Below, in pieces: positions 15,613 through 23,762 of a stretch of 64,000 bases of DNA. The notes below the pieces were generated by a model that searched no databases, was not told where the DNA came from, and worked only from the letters and a program-made list of their open reading frames with translations. Position numbers and translations under genes: made by a program. Each line of letters starts with the position of its first letter. The first letter of the stretch is position 1. Where the stretch lies: the NCBI GenBank assembly GCA_913055635.1, contig CAJXLK010000001.1, positions 160,626-224,625 of the forward strand. Reading direction: 5' to 3'. The DNA comes from an uncultured Bacteroidota bacterium (GTDB lineage: Bacteria; Bacteroidota; Bacteroidia; Bacteroidales; UBA12077).

Positions 15613-18414
15613 TTAGGATTTAATATAATTTTGTTGTTTGACTTGCTTCCTGTGGCTGCCCACTTCACAATCCAGATTGCAGTACTTGTAGTTGCGCTCG
15701 CAGGTACACTTGCGGAAGACCTTTCCAATGATCTCATTTTGTTCTACCTGGTGCAGGCTGTAAAGTCCAACTGCCGGGCTGGCACTGGGCTGTCGGGCCA
15801 CTCCCTGAAGATCTACCTGGCTCATCTGCTCGCGGATGTATTTCCAGGCCCCCATGTTTTCGGGTTCTTCCTGTACCCATAACCACCTGATGGCATTGCT
15901 GTATTTTGAGATCAGGGCCTGTACCTGCTCATGGGGAAACGGATAGAGCTGTTCGATCCGGATCAGGGCAATGTCGGTGGCATTAAAATGTTCCTTGCGC
16001 TCCAACAGATCATAGTATATCTTGCCACTGCAGAAGACCACCCTTTTGACCCGGGGGGTATCTGCATTGGGATCATCGATGACCTCCTGAAATTTATTGC
16101 CGGCCAGTTCTTCCATGGTCGAGACGGCTTTGCTGTGGCGCAGCAGGCTTTTGGGGCTGAAAATAACCAGGGGCACCCGGAAATTATGGTGTACCTGCCT
16201 GCGCAATACATGGTAGAAATTGGCCGGGGTGGTTGGGTTCACCACCTGCATGTTGTTGTTCACGCTCAGGGTCAGAAACCTTTCCATCCGGGCACTTGAA
16301 TGCTCCGGTCCCTGGCCTTCATAGCCATGGGGCAACAGCAGGGTAAGCCCGTTCATCAGCCCCCACTTTTCCTCGGCCGAAGTGATGTACTGGTCAATGA
16401 TCACCTGGGCCATGTTGTTGAAATCGCCAAACTGGGCTTCCCAAATGGTTAGTCCCTGCGGGGTCGCCATGGCGTAGCCGTATTCAAACCCCATTACACC
16501 GAACTCCGAAAGGGGCGAGTTAAAAATGTGAAATTCCGCCTGGTCCTGGCTTACATGCTTGAGGGGAATGTATTTGTGGTCCTTGTCTTCCAGTGTAAGG
16601 CTGGAATGGCGGTGGGAAAACGTGCCCCTTTCGCTGTCCTGACCACTGATGCGCACCGGAAAGCCCTCGTCCACCAAAGATGCATAGGCAAGCAGTTCAG
16701 CCATCCCCCAGTCAAGCCGGTCTTGCTCAACCATCTTTTTGCGTTCATCGATCAGCTTGTGGACTTTTTTAAAAAATTTCATCTCCGCGGGAAGCTGATT
16801 GATCGTGTTGGCCAGTTTCGTAAGCCGCTGCAGACCAATGTTGGTATCGGGAGCTACTGTAAAATCCTTGTATTCAGGTCTAATGTAATCTTCCCAGTCT
16901 TCAGCCAGGAACTGCTTGATGTGCACCTGATTGCTTTCTTTGGCCCGGGCGAGTTGTCCCTCAAGCCATTGATTGTATTGTTGTTCTGCCTGTTTGATTT
17001 GTTCTTTCTGCAAGAGGCCTTCGCGGACCAGGTAATTGCTGTATATATCCCGCGGGTTGGGGTGTTTGCTGATGGCCTTGTAAAGGAGGGGTTGGGTGAA
17101 GCGGGGCTCATCCCCCTCATTGTGGCCATGCTTGCGGTAGCACAGCAGGTCAATGAATACATCGGTATGGAATTGCTGGCGGTATTCCATCGCCAGGCGG
17201 ATGGTAAAGATCAAGGCTTCCACATCATCGCCGTTGACATGAAAGACAGGCGATCGGGTGACTTTCGCCACATCGGTCGAATACGTACTGGATCGGCCTT
17301 CCAGGTAATTGGTGGTGAACCCCACCTGGTTGTTGATTACCAGGTGGATGGTGCCACCCGTCTTATAGCCTGGCAACTCAGACATCTGGATGGTTTCGTA
17401 TACCACCCCCTGCGAGGCAATGGCAGCATCACCGTGAATGAGTATCGGTGCCAGTTTGTTGTAATCGTGCTGATACTTATGGTAGATTTTGGCTTTGGAG
17501 ATGCCCTCTACCACAGGATTTACCGTTTCCAGGTGGGAAGGGTTGGGGGCCAGGTTCAACATCACCGGCTTGCCCGTGTCGGTGTGGATTTGATTGCCGT
17601 AGCCCAGATGGTACTTGACGTCTCCCAGGGCAATGCGCTCATCATAATGTTCACCCAAAAATTCCGAGAAGATATCTTCCACCGGCTTTTCCAATATATT
17701 GGCCAGCACATTGAGCCGCCCGCGGTGCGACATGCCGATGATGAACTCTTCGATCCCCAACTCGGCGCCCCGCTCAATGACGGCATCCAGGGCCGGTATC
17801 AGCGATTCGGCCCCTTCCAGGGAGAAACGCTTTTGTCCGATGAATTTTTTGTGGATGAAGCTTTCAAAGCCGACAGCATGTTTGAGGTGATGGTAAATGT
17901 GGCGGCGTTGTTCCGATGAGAAATCGGGTGTGTTGCGGGTGGATTCCATCTTTTCCTGCAGCCATCCCAGAATATCAGGATTGCGGATGAACATGTATTC
18001 CGCCCCGATTGACCGGGTGTAGGTTTGCTGAAGGTGTTGTAGGATATCCCTCAACGGGGCGGCTCCCAAACCGATCCGGTTACCCGCCTGAAACACCTGA
18101 TCCAGATCTTCCTCAGAAAGCCCGTAGTTTTCAAGATCCAGGGTTGGCCGATATTCCCGCCTGCTTCGCACCGGATTGGTCTTGGTGAAAAGATGCCCCC
18201 GCCGTCGGTATCCCTCGATCAGGTTAATCACCCGAAATTCCTTGTCTAAAACCCCAGAGCCCTGTTCTTCCCCATAATGCTGCTGGGCAAACTCAAAACC
18301 CTTAAAGAAGTTTCGCCATGTCTCCTCCACCGAATCCGGATCCTTGAGATATTGACCGTAAAGTGCTTCAATGGTTTCTATGTCGGTGTTGCCTAAAAAT
18401 TCGAACCGGTTCAT
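15613..18414 (-). CDS. sucA: 2-oxoglutarate dehydrogenase E1
   Basis: 933 residues, full length for the thiamine-diphosphate E1 that decarboxylates 2-oxoglutarate and passes the succinyl group to SucB. Landmarks: N-terminal tail RFEFLGNTDIETIEALYGQY that binds E2, active-site region SHRGRLNVLANIL, cofactor motif ILIHGDAAIASQGVVYE with TGGTIHLVINNQVGFTT, and transketolase-like segment FGDFNNMAQVIIDQYITSAEEKW. The C-terminus carries an unusual extension with four Cys, CTCERNYKYCNLDC, after the normal end of the fold near KVFRK. The frame is continuous there. An AGGAG sits 12 bases before the ATG. First gene of the sucAB operon. Confidence 0.94.
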   Translation of the reverse strand: MNRFEFLGNTDIETIEALYGQYLKDPDSVEETWRNFFKGFEFAQQHYGEEQGSGVLDKEFRVINLIEGYRRRGHLFTKTNPVRSRREYRPTLDLENYGLSEEDLDQVFQAGNRIGLGAAPLRDILQHLQQTYTRSIGAEYMFIRNPDILGWLQEKMESTRNTPDFSSEQRRHIYHHLKHAVGFESFIHKKFIGQKRFSLEGAESLIPALDAVIERGAELGIEEFIIGMSHRGRLNVLANILEKPVEDIFSEFLGEHYDERIALGDVKYHLGYGNQIHTDTGKPVMLNLAPNPSHLETVNPVVEGISKAKIYHKYQHDYNKLAPILIHGDAAIASQGVVYETIQMSELPGYKTGGTIHLVINNQVGFTTNYLEGRSSTYSTDVAKVTRSPVFHVNGDDVEALIFTIRLAMEYRQQFHTDVFIDLLCYRKHGHNEGDEPRFTQPLLYKAISKHPNPRDIYSNYLVREGLLQKEQIKQAEQQYNQWLEGQLARAKESNQVHIKQFLAEDWEDYIRPEYKDFTVAPDTNIGLQRLTKLANTINQLPAEMKFFKKVHKLIDERKKMVEQDRLDWGMAELLAYASLVDEGFPVRISGQDSERGTFSHRHSSLTLEDKDHKYIPLKHVSQDQAEFHIFNSPLSEFGVMGFEYGYAMATPQGLTIWEAQFGDFNNMAQVIIDQYITSAEEKWGLMNGLTLLLPHGYEGQGPEHSSARMERFLTLSVNNNMQVVNPTTPANFYHVLRRQVHHNFRVPLVIFSPKSLLRHSKAVSTMEELAGNKFQEVIDDPNADTPRVKRVVFCSGKIYYDLLERKEHFNATDIALIRIEQLYPFPHEQVQALISKYSNAIRWLWVQEEPENMGAWKYIREQMSQVDLQGVARQPSASPAVGLYSLHQVEQNEIIGKVFRKCTCERNYKYCNLDCEVGSHRKQVKQQNYIKS

Positions 18415-18964
18415 TTGAACTGCTCCTGTTTAAATGATCGACAAAAAGTGGTTTAACTCAAGACCTCGGCTAATTTGATGTTACTTCCCTGTACAATCGC
18501 CTGATGTTGAAGCCGTTGCCTTCAGCGATCCTGATTTCTTTTGCTTAGTGGTCATTCTGCCTTCGGGCTTTCTTCATCCGGGAATCATCAGCATAACGCA
18601 TAAAGCATGTGCTTTAGTAATGACAAAACAGAATGGCCTTTGTTTAATCATCCTTTGGTTTCCAACCCAGGTATAAAGGTATATAGGATATAAGCTTGAA
18701 CAAAATCTAAAAATGAAATGTTTCCCGGTTGAGAGAAAATTGATTGTGGCAACAAATGATTTTGCAGACCGGAGAGGGAGAACCATGCATTGTTGACGTG
18801 TGTAATATCTTGTTGATTGTCAAAGATTTATTAAAGTTTGTTAATCAGGTCGTTTACTCAATCAAGATCTATTAATTATCGGAAACGCTCACGATGGAAC
18901 CCAGATGTTTTATTGATTGTTTTAGGTTCCTGGGTGGGGTTTCATTCAACCAAAAACAACTGTT
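18415..18964. other. Intergenic region between divergent sucA and pnt operons
   Basis: 550 bases that must hold promoters for both operons, but no clear TAnnTTTG box was found for either. A palindrome with arms TAAAGCA/TGCTTTA lies at 18601-18616, inside a larger inverted pair CATTCTG (near 18552) and CAGAATG (near 18630). The 70-residue ORF on the minus strand shows no protein-like pattern. Confidence 0.4.
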
Positions 18965-20080
18965 ATGAAAATCGGTATACTGAAGGAAAACAATGGTGAC
19001 AAGCGGGTGGCTGTTTTGCCAGCCAATGTTGAGACATTGCGCAAGATGCAGGTCACGGTATTGGTTGAGCAGGGGGCCGGTTGGCAAGCCTACATTGCTG
19101 ACCGGTATTATCAGGAAGCCGGGGCTGAGATCAGGCAGGCAGAAAAGATCAGGCAGGAAGCGGATTTGTTGATTCGCATCAATCCCTTCACCCGGGAAGA
19201 GCTTCAGCAACTGGGTGAGGGGAAGGTATTGCTTTCGCTGATCAATCCCCTGAGCAACAAACAAGTTGTTGAGGGAGCGGCCAGGCAGGGGGTGACCACC
19301 ATCAGCCTGGATATGATCCCGCGGAGCACCCGGGCACAGGCGATGGATGTGCTCTCGTCCATGGCTACTACTGCGGGGTATAAGGCAGTTTTGGAGGCAG
19401 CCAACAACCTGCCCAGCTTTTTCCCCATGTTCATGACCGCTGCCGGGACCATTCGACCGGCCAAAGTGCTTGTGTTGGGTGCCGGGGTTGCCGGTTTGCA
19501 GGCGATTGCCACGGCCCGTAAGCTGGGTGGGGTAGTCGAGGCTTTTGATGTCCGCACTGCCGTCAAAGAAGAGGTGGAGAGCCTGGGGGGTAAATTCATT
19601 GAGGTGGAAGGGGCCGCTGATGCCCAGGACAGCAGTGGATACGCCACTGAACAGAGTGATGATTACAAAAGGAAACAGCAGCAGTTGATTCATGATCATG
19701 CCCTTAAATCGGACGTGATCATTACCACCGCCCAGATTCCAGGCAAAAAAGCCCCACTGTTGCTGAAGAAAGAGACGGTAGAGCAAATGCGGGCCGGAAG
19801 TGTGGTTGTTGACCTGGCGGCTGCTTCGGGCGGAAACTGTGAGCTTACCGAAAACAGCCGCATAATCAACCATCAGGGAATCACCATCATCGGTAATTCC
19901 AATTACCCCTCCGAATTGCCGGCCGATGCCAGTAAAATGTTCGGCAACAATTTGGTGAATTTTCTCAAACTGATCATTGATTCACAGGGAAATATGAATT
20001 TGAACTTTGATGATGATATTGTCAAAAATGCCACCATCACCCATAACCATGATATCATCAACGACCGGTTTAAATCATAA
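18965..20080 (+). CDS. pntAA: NAD(P) transhydrogenase alpha subunit, part 1 (NAD-binding domain)
   Basis: 371 residues forming the soluble dI domain of the Re/Si-specific proton-translocating transhydrogenase. It binds NAD(H) on the cytoplasmic face. Visible motifs include MKIGILKENNGDKRVAVLP at the start, the Rossmann glycine motif VLVLGAGVAGLQAIATARKLGG, and the mobile-loop region before EQMRAGSVVVDLAAASGGNCE. Unlike the enterobacterial fused PntA, the alpha chain is split into PntAA and PntAB, as in Rhodospirillum and many Bacteroidota. The stop codon lies at the edge of a palindromic repeat cluster that separates it from pntAB. Confidence 0.93.
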   Translation: MKIGILKENNGDKRVAVLPANVETLRKMQVTVLVEQGAGWQAYIADRYYQEAGAEIRQAEKIRQEADLLIRINPFTREELQQLGEGKVLLSLINPLSNKQVVEGAARQGVTTISLDMIPRSTRAQAMDVLSSMATTAGYKAVLEAANNLPSFFPMFMTAAGTIRPAKVLVLGAGVAGLQAIATARKLGGVVEAFDVRTAVKEEVESLGGKFIEVEGAADAQDSSGYATEQSDDYKRKQQQLIHDHALKSDVIITTAQIPGKKAPLLLKKETVEQMRAGSVVVDLAAASGGNCELTENSRIINHQGITIIGNSNYPSELPADASKMFGNNLVNFLKLIIDSQGNMNLNFDDDIVKNATITHNHDIINDRFKS

Positions 20081-20232
20081 CCCCGCTTAGCGGGGTCTCC
20101 CCGGCCCAACCCCCGCTTGCCCAACCCCCGCTTAGCGGGGTCCGATTTTTTATACCCCCGCTTAGCGGGGTCAGGTTCGGGGTCAGATTTCTTGAACCCC
20201 GCTAAGCGGGGTCGAAAAAAGCGGGGTCGAAA
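20079..20232. repeat. REP-like palindrome cluster B inside the pnt operon
   Basis: Full copies of the CCCCGCTTAGCGGGG palindrome at about 20079-20097, 20123-20142, 20153-20162 and 20194-20214, the last in reverse orientation, plus half copies ACCCCCGCTTG near 20110 and GCGGGGTCGAAAAA near 20221. They fill most of the pntAA-pntAB gap of about 180 bp. Confidence 0.9.
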
Positions 20233-20262
20233 AAATGTCGAATGCCATACAATTTGGAGCTT

Positions 20263-20571
20263 ATGGAAAGCATACTGGAATTTATTTACCTGCACCGTGA
20301 AATCATTTTCATTTTGATTCTTTCGGTCTTTTTGGGCGTTGAAGTCATATCCAACGTCCCTTCCGTGCTGCACACCCCACTGATGTCGGGTGCCAACGCC
20401 ATACACGGGGTGGTTATTATTGGTGCCATTATTGTGATGGGCCATGCCGAAACCACCCTTGCCCTGATACTGGGTTTCGTTGCGGTGGTGCTTGGCACCC
20501 TGAACGTAGTCGGGGGCTTTGTGGTGACCGACAGGATGTTAAGTATGTTTAACAAAAAACAAAAACAATAG
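20263..20571 (+). CDS. pntAB: NAD(P) transhydrogenase alpha subunit, part 2 (membrane)
   Basis: About 102 residues with three to four hydrophobic helices (IIFILILSVFLGVEVISNVP, SGANAIHGVVIIGAIIVMG, TLALILGFVAVVLGTLNVVGGFVVTDRML), the usual size and pattern of PntAB, part of the proton channel dII. I prefer the ATG at 20263 (MESILEF) because it matches the family start; the track start at 20242 lies just beyond the repeat cluster and adds MPYNLEL. The motif VPSVLHTPLMSGANAI is highly typical. It is 9 bp before pntB. Confidence 0.92.
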   Translation: MESILEFIYLHREIIFILILSVFLGVEVISNVPSVLHTPLMSGANAIHGVVIIGAIIVMGHAETTLALILGFVAVVLGTLNVVGGFVVTDRMLSMFNKKQKQ

Positions 20572-20580
20572 CCTTTCAAT

Positions 20581-22038
20581 ATGGATGAAGTGATTAAAGC
20601 CGAGGAATTGTTTTCTTTTACCCTGGGTGAATCCATCCTGGAGATCACCTATATCATTGCTTCGGTTCTGTTTATTGTAGGACTGAAAAAGCTCAGTCAC
20701 CCCGATACGGCGCGTCGCGGTAATATATGGGCTGCAACGGGAATGGCCCTGGCCATTGTTTCAACCCTGGTTTTTCACAAACAGGATGGCGAGCACATCC
20801 ACAATATTGGGTGGATTGTAGCTGCCATTGCAACCGGCACGCTGATCGGGACATTGATTGCCCGGCGGGTTCAGATGACCGCCATGCCCCAGTTGGTCTC
20901 GTTTTTTAATGGAATGGGCGGAGCAGCCGCTGCCCTGATTTCTTTGATGGAATTTCCCCATATCAGCCCGGATCTGATCCGGGCTCATGGGATGTTCAAC
21001 GGCCAGGTACTGGTCATTTTGCTGGGCCTGATGATCGGCAGCGTCTCCTTTTCAGGTTCGATGATCGCTTATGGCAAGCTGGACGGGAAAATTTCTGATA
21101 TCCGTTCGGGTTTGCTGCGCATCGTCAATATGGCTTTGTTGGTTTTGCTGGTGGCTTTCATTGTTTACATTATGAGCCTGGGAGCGGTTGAGCCAGCCAG
21201 TGTGATGCCTTTGCTTTATGCTTTTCTTGCCATTTCCCTTTTATATGGAATTTCTTTTGTGATGCCCATTGGCGGGGCCGATATGCCGGTGGTGATTTCC
21301 CTGCTGAACTCCTTTACAGGGGTGGCAGCTGCCATGGGCGGATTTCTTTACAACAACCAGGTGATGCTTACCGGGGGTATTTTGGTGGGATCGGCCGGTA
21401 CCATCCTGACCATCCTGATGTGTAAGGCGATGAACCGGTCGTTGTCCAATGTCATCCTGGGTGCTTTCGGGGGAAGCAAGGCCGATGATTCCGGTGAAGC
21501 AGGCCAGATCAAGGAGATCGGCATCAGCGATGCCGCCGTCCTGCTCAATTATTCCCCTAAGGTTTTGATTATTCCCGGCTATGGCCTTGCAGTGGCCCAG
21601 GCTCAGATGCTTACCCGGGAGGTGGATCATAAACTGGGGCAAAACGGGGTGGAGGTTCACTATGCCATCCATCCGGTGGCCGGTAGAATGCCCGGGCATA
21701 TGAACGTGCTGCTGGCCGAAGCCGATATCCCTTATGATAAGCTTCTGGAGAGTGAGGAAGCCAATGAACAAATGCAGGATGTTGACCTAGCGGTGGTGAT
21801 CGGTGCCAATGATGTGGTCAATCCCGCCGCGGAAGAGGATCCTTCCAGTCCCATTGCCGGAATGCCCATCCTGCAGGCCTACAAAGCCAAAAACATCATC
21901 GTTATGAAACGGGGAATGGGACTGGGTTACGCCGGGATTGAAAACAAACTCTTTTACAACGATAAAACCCGGATGCTTTTTGGAAATGCCAAGGAGAGCC
22001 TTCAACAGGTGCTCAACGAAATCAAAAATATGGACTGA
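20581..22038 (+). CDS. pntB: NAD(P) transhydrogenase beta subunit
   Basis: 485 residues: eight to nine membrane helices in the first 290 residues, then the NADP(H)-binding dIII domain. The dIII signatures are GYGLAVAQAQ, HPVAGRMPGHMNVLLAEADIPYD, VIGANDVVNPAA and MKRGMGLGYAGIEN. Together with PntAA and PntAB it couples hydride transfer between NADH and NADP+ to proton entry, supplying NADPH. The last codons AAT ATG GAC TGA coincide with the first unit of a 41-bp tandem repeat that continues downstream, so the array seems to have grown from the gene end. Confidence 0.94.
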   Translation: MDEVIKAEELFSFTLGESILEITYIIASVLFIVGLKKLSHPDTARRGNIWAATGMALAIVSTLVFHKQDGEHIHNIGWIVAAIATGTLIGTLIARRVQMTAMPQLVSFFNGMGGAAAALISLMEFPHISPDLIRAHGMFNGQVLVILLGLMIGSVSFSGSMIAYGKLDGKISDIRSGLLRIVNMALLVLLVAFIVYIMSLGAVEPASVMPLLYAFLAISLLYGISFVMPIGGADMPVVISLLNSFTGVAAAMGGFLYNNQVMLTGGILVGSAGTILTILMCKAMNRSLSNVILGAFGGSKADDSGEAGQIKEIGISDAAVLLNYSPKVLIIPGYGLAVAQAQMLTREVDHKLGQNGVEVHYAIHPVAGRMPGHMNVLLAEADIPYDKLLESEEANEQMQDVDLAVVIGANDVVNPAAEEDPSSPIAGMPILQAYKAKNIIVMKRGMGLGYAGIENKLFYNDKTRMLFGNAKESLQQVLNEIKNMD

Positions 22039-22280
22039 CGGGATCCATCACAGATCCAAGAGATTAAAATATGGACTGATGGGGATCCATCACAGATCCA
22101 AGAGATTAAAATATGGACTGATGGGATCCATCACAGATCCAAAAGATTAGAATATGGACTGATGGGATCCATCACAGATCCAAAAGATTAGAATATGGAC
22201 TGACGGTATCCCACGCCTGCTCCAAGATGTAAGAATATGGATTGACGGGGGTGGATCATTGCTCCAAAGGATAAAAGACA
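22028..22280. repeat. 41-bp tandem array beginning in the pntB stop codon
   Basis: Units start at 22028, 22069, 22111, 22152, 22193 and 22235, with a weak seventh start at 22278. Each begins ATATGGA(C/T)TGA. Units 1-4 are nearly identical and carry GGATC-N7-GATCC; units 5 and 6 have diverged. Periods are 41, 42, 41, 41, 42 and 43. Confidence 0.92.
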
Positions 22281-22365
22281 TGGATTGCCATCAGTAGTGT
22301 TGCTGATGTTATCATCTTCGGTTGAGTTTTTTACCGGCAGCCGGACAACGAGGCGGTAAATTCTT

Positions 22366-22373
22366 TAAATTTG
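22366..22373 (+). promoter_or_regulatory. -7 box upstream of sirtuin gene
   Basis: TAAATTTG matches TAnnTTTG exactly, 31 bases before the sirtuin ATG. No -33 TTG at the proper distance was found. Confidence 0.4.
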
Positions 22374-22404
22374 CGGTTGCATGAATGCTTAAAAGGCCCT
22401 GAAG

Positions 22405-23166
22405 ATGAATCAAGAACACATCAAGCAAGCCGCCGAATGGATAGCCCGCTCCTCCTACAATGTTGGTTTTACGGGGGCAGGCATTAGTGTGGAAAGTGGC
22501 ATCCCGCCTTTCCGGGGGGAAAACGGGTTATGGAACAAATATGACCCGGGCATTCTGGATCTGGACTACTTCTACAACAATCCCGAACATGCCTGGAGCG
22601 TGATCAAAACCATTTTTTTTGATTCTTTTGGCAGTGCCGAACCCAACCTGGGCCACAAGAAGCTGGCTGAGCTTGAAGAGATGGGCCTTGTTGAATCGGT
22701 GATCACCCAGAACATCGATAACTTGCATCAGGAAGCCGGAAGCCGCAATGTTTATGAGTTCCACGGCAATTCCAGGAGGCTGGTGTGCCAGAAATGCGGG
22801 CAAACCTACCAGGTGAGCGATAAGATGCTGGAGCATGTTCCCCCGCGATGTGAAAAGTGTGGAGCCGTCCTGAAGCCGGATTTTATTTTTTTCGGTGAAG
22901 GCATTCCGCAGGGGGCCCACCAGAAATCGATCGAAGCCGCTCAAAACAGCGATATTTTTCTGGTGATTGGTACCACCGGCGAGATCATGCCTGCATCGAT
23001 GATTCCGCAATTGGCCAAAGAAAATGGCGTGAAGATCATAGAGATCAATCCCAACCGGAGCCTTTTCACCACATCCATCACCGACATCTTCCTGCAGGGG
23101 AAGGCAACGGAGGTTATGGATGCATTGGTCGGGGAAATACGGAATTTGACAACGACTAAAGCCTAA
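22405..23166 (+). CDS. Sir2-family NAD-dependent protein deacylase
   Basis: 253 residues of the sirtuin fold. NAD-binding motifs GFTGAGISVESGIPPFRG and TQNIDNLHQEAG are intact, the catalytic His is in YEFHGNS, and a zinc ribbon is formed by CQKCGQTY and CEKCGAVL. The later GTTGEIMPAS and EINPNRS segments complete the Rossmann half. It removes acyl groups from lysines using NAD+. In place of the CobB desuccinylase Tyr/Arg pair I cannot assign specificity. The gene is followed 3 bp later by an S4-domain gene, so they are likely cotranscribed. The name cobB or npdA could apply, but the subclass is not settled. Confidence 0.93.
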   Translation: MNQEHIKQAAEWIARSSYNVGFTGAGISVESGIPPFRGENGLWNKYDPGILDLDYFYNNPEHAWSVIKTIFFDSFGSAEPNLGHKKLAELEEMGLVESVITQNIDNLHQEAGSRNVYEFHGNSRRLVCQKCGQTYQVSDKMLEHVPPRCEKCGAVLKPDFIFFGEGIPQGAHQKSIEAAQNSDIFLVIGTTGEIMPASMIPQLAKENGVKIIEINPNRSLFTTSITDIFLQGKATEVMDALVGEIRNLTTTKA

Positions 23167-23169
23167 ACC

Positions 23170-23379
23170 ATGGAATTTGAACTGCCTGCTGGTAGCGAAT
23201 ACATTGAACTGATCAAATTGCTGAAGGCAACCGACATAGCCCCGTCCGGGGCCCAGGCCAAGCAGATGGTTGAGCAAGGCCATGTGCTGGTCAATGGAGC
23301 CCAGGAGTCCCGTAAACGGGCTAAATTGAGGCGCGGCACCGAAGTGCAGGTTTTTGACACGTTCATCACCATTCAATGA
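23170..23379 (+). CDS. Small S4-domain RNA-binding protein (YbcJ-like)
   Basis: 69 residues that are essentially one S4 RNA-binding fold: EYIELIKLLKATDIAPSGAQ, then AKQMVEQGHVLVNGAQESRKRAKLRRGTEV. The size and pattern match the YbcJ/YaaA-type S4 proteins, which bind structured RNA; targets are not known. It starts 3 bp after the sirtuin stop. Downstream is a repeat-filled gap. Confidence 0.85.
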   Translation: MEFELPAGSEYIELIKLLKATDIAPSGAQAKQMVEQGHVLVNGAQESRKRAKLRRGTEVQVFDTFITIQ

Positions 23380-23455
23380 CCGGGCCCGGCCGTGGCTTCC
23401 CTGCGGCCTATATTTCCTGATGGCTGCAAGCTCTTCGATAGGCAGTGTGGCCGCC

Positions 23456-23687
23456 GGGCTTGAGTTTGTTTTATTTTACCCTTAACTGCCTAATTCTGTC
23501 TCATGTCCTGGCTAAACCGCAGGGCTTCAGTTGAATGTATTCCATCCTTAGCTGACCCATCCGATCCGATGTTTTGGTTAAACCGCAGAGCTTGATTTGG
23601 ACCTATTTTACCCTGGGCTGACTGATTCTATCTGCTGTTCGGTCTGAACCACAGGGCTTCAGTTTATTGGACTGTCCCCCCATCCAT
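23456..23687. repeat. Degenerate 66-bp tandem array, 3.5 units
   Basis: Three units of exactly 66 bp (23456-23521, 23522-23587, 23588-23653) and a partial fourth. Each starts G(G/A)GCTT(G/C)A and ends with a version of TAAACCGCA. The gap 23380-23762 holds no gene; all frames across the units contain stops. The middle parts have drifted much more than the junctions. Confidence 0.85.
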
Positions 23688-23762
23688 TACCATTACTGGG
23701 AATTTTCCGGGAAAAATTTAAGTGATCATAGTTGCGAAAGGAATGCAAAGTTGTCGCAGTGG

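Noticed and set aside
16528-17919. 463-residue plus-strand ORF opposite sucA
   Set aside because: Long antisense frame through a well-recognised sucA gene. It arises from codon bias in the true frame.
18601-18616. Palindrome TAAAGCA/TGCTTTA in the sucA-pnt gap
   Set aside because: Short arms, AT-rich, and no link to a promoter box, so chance is a fair explanation; noted in the intergenic entry only.
22028-22280. Possible CRISPR-like array downstream of pntB
   Set aside because: Units repeat head to tail with no unique spacers and no cas gene is in the window.
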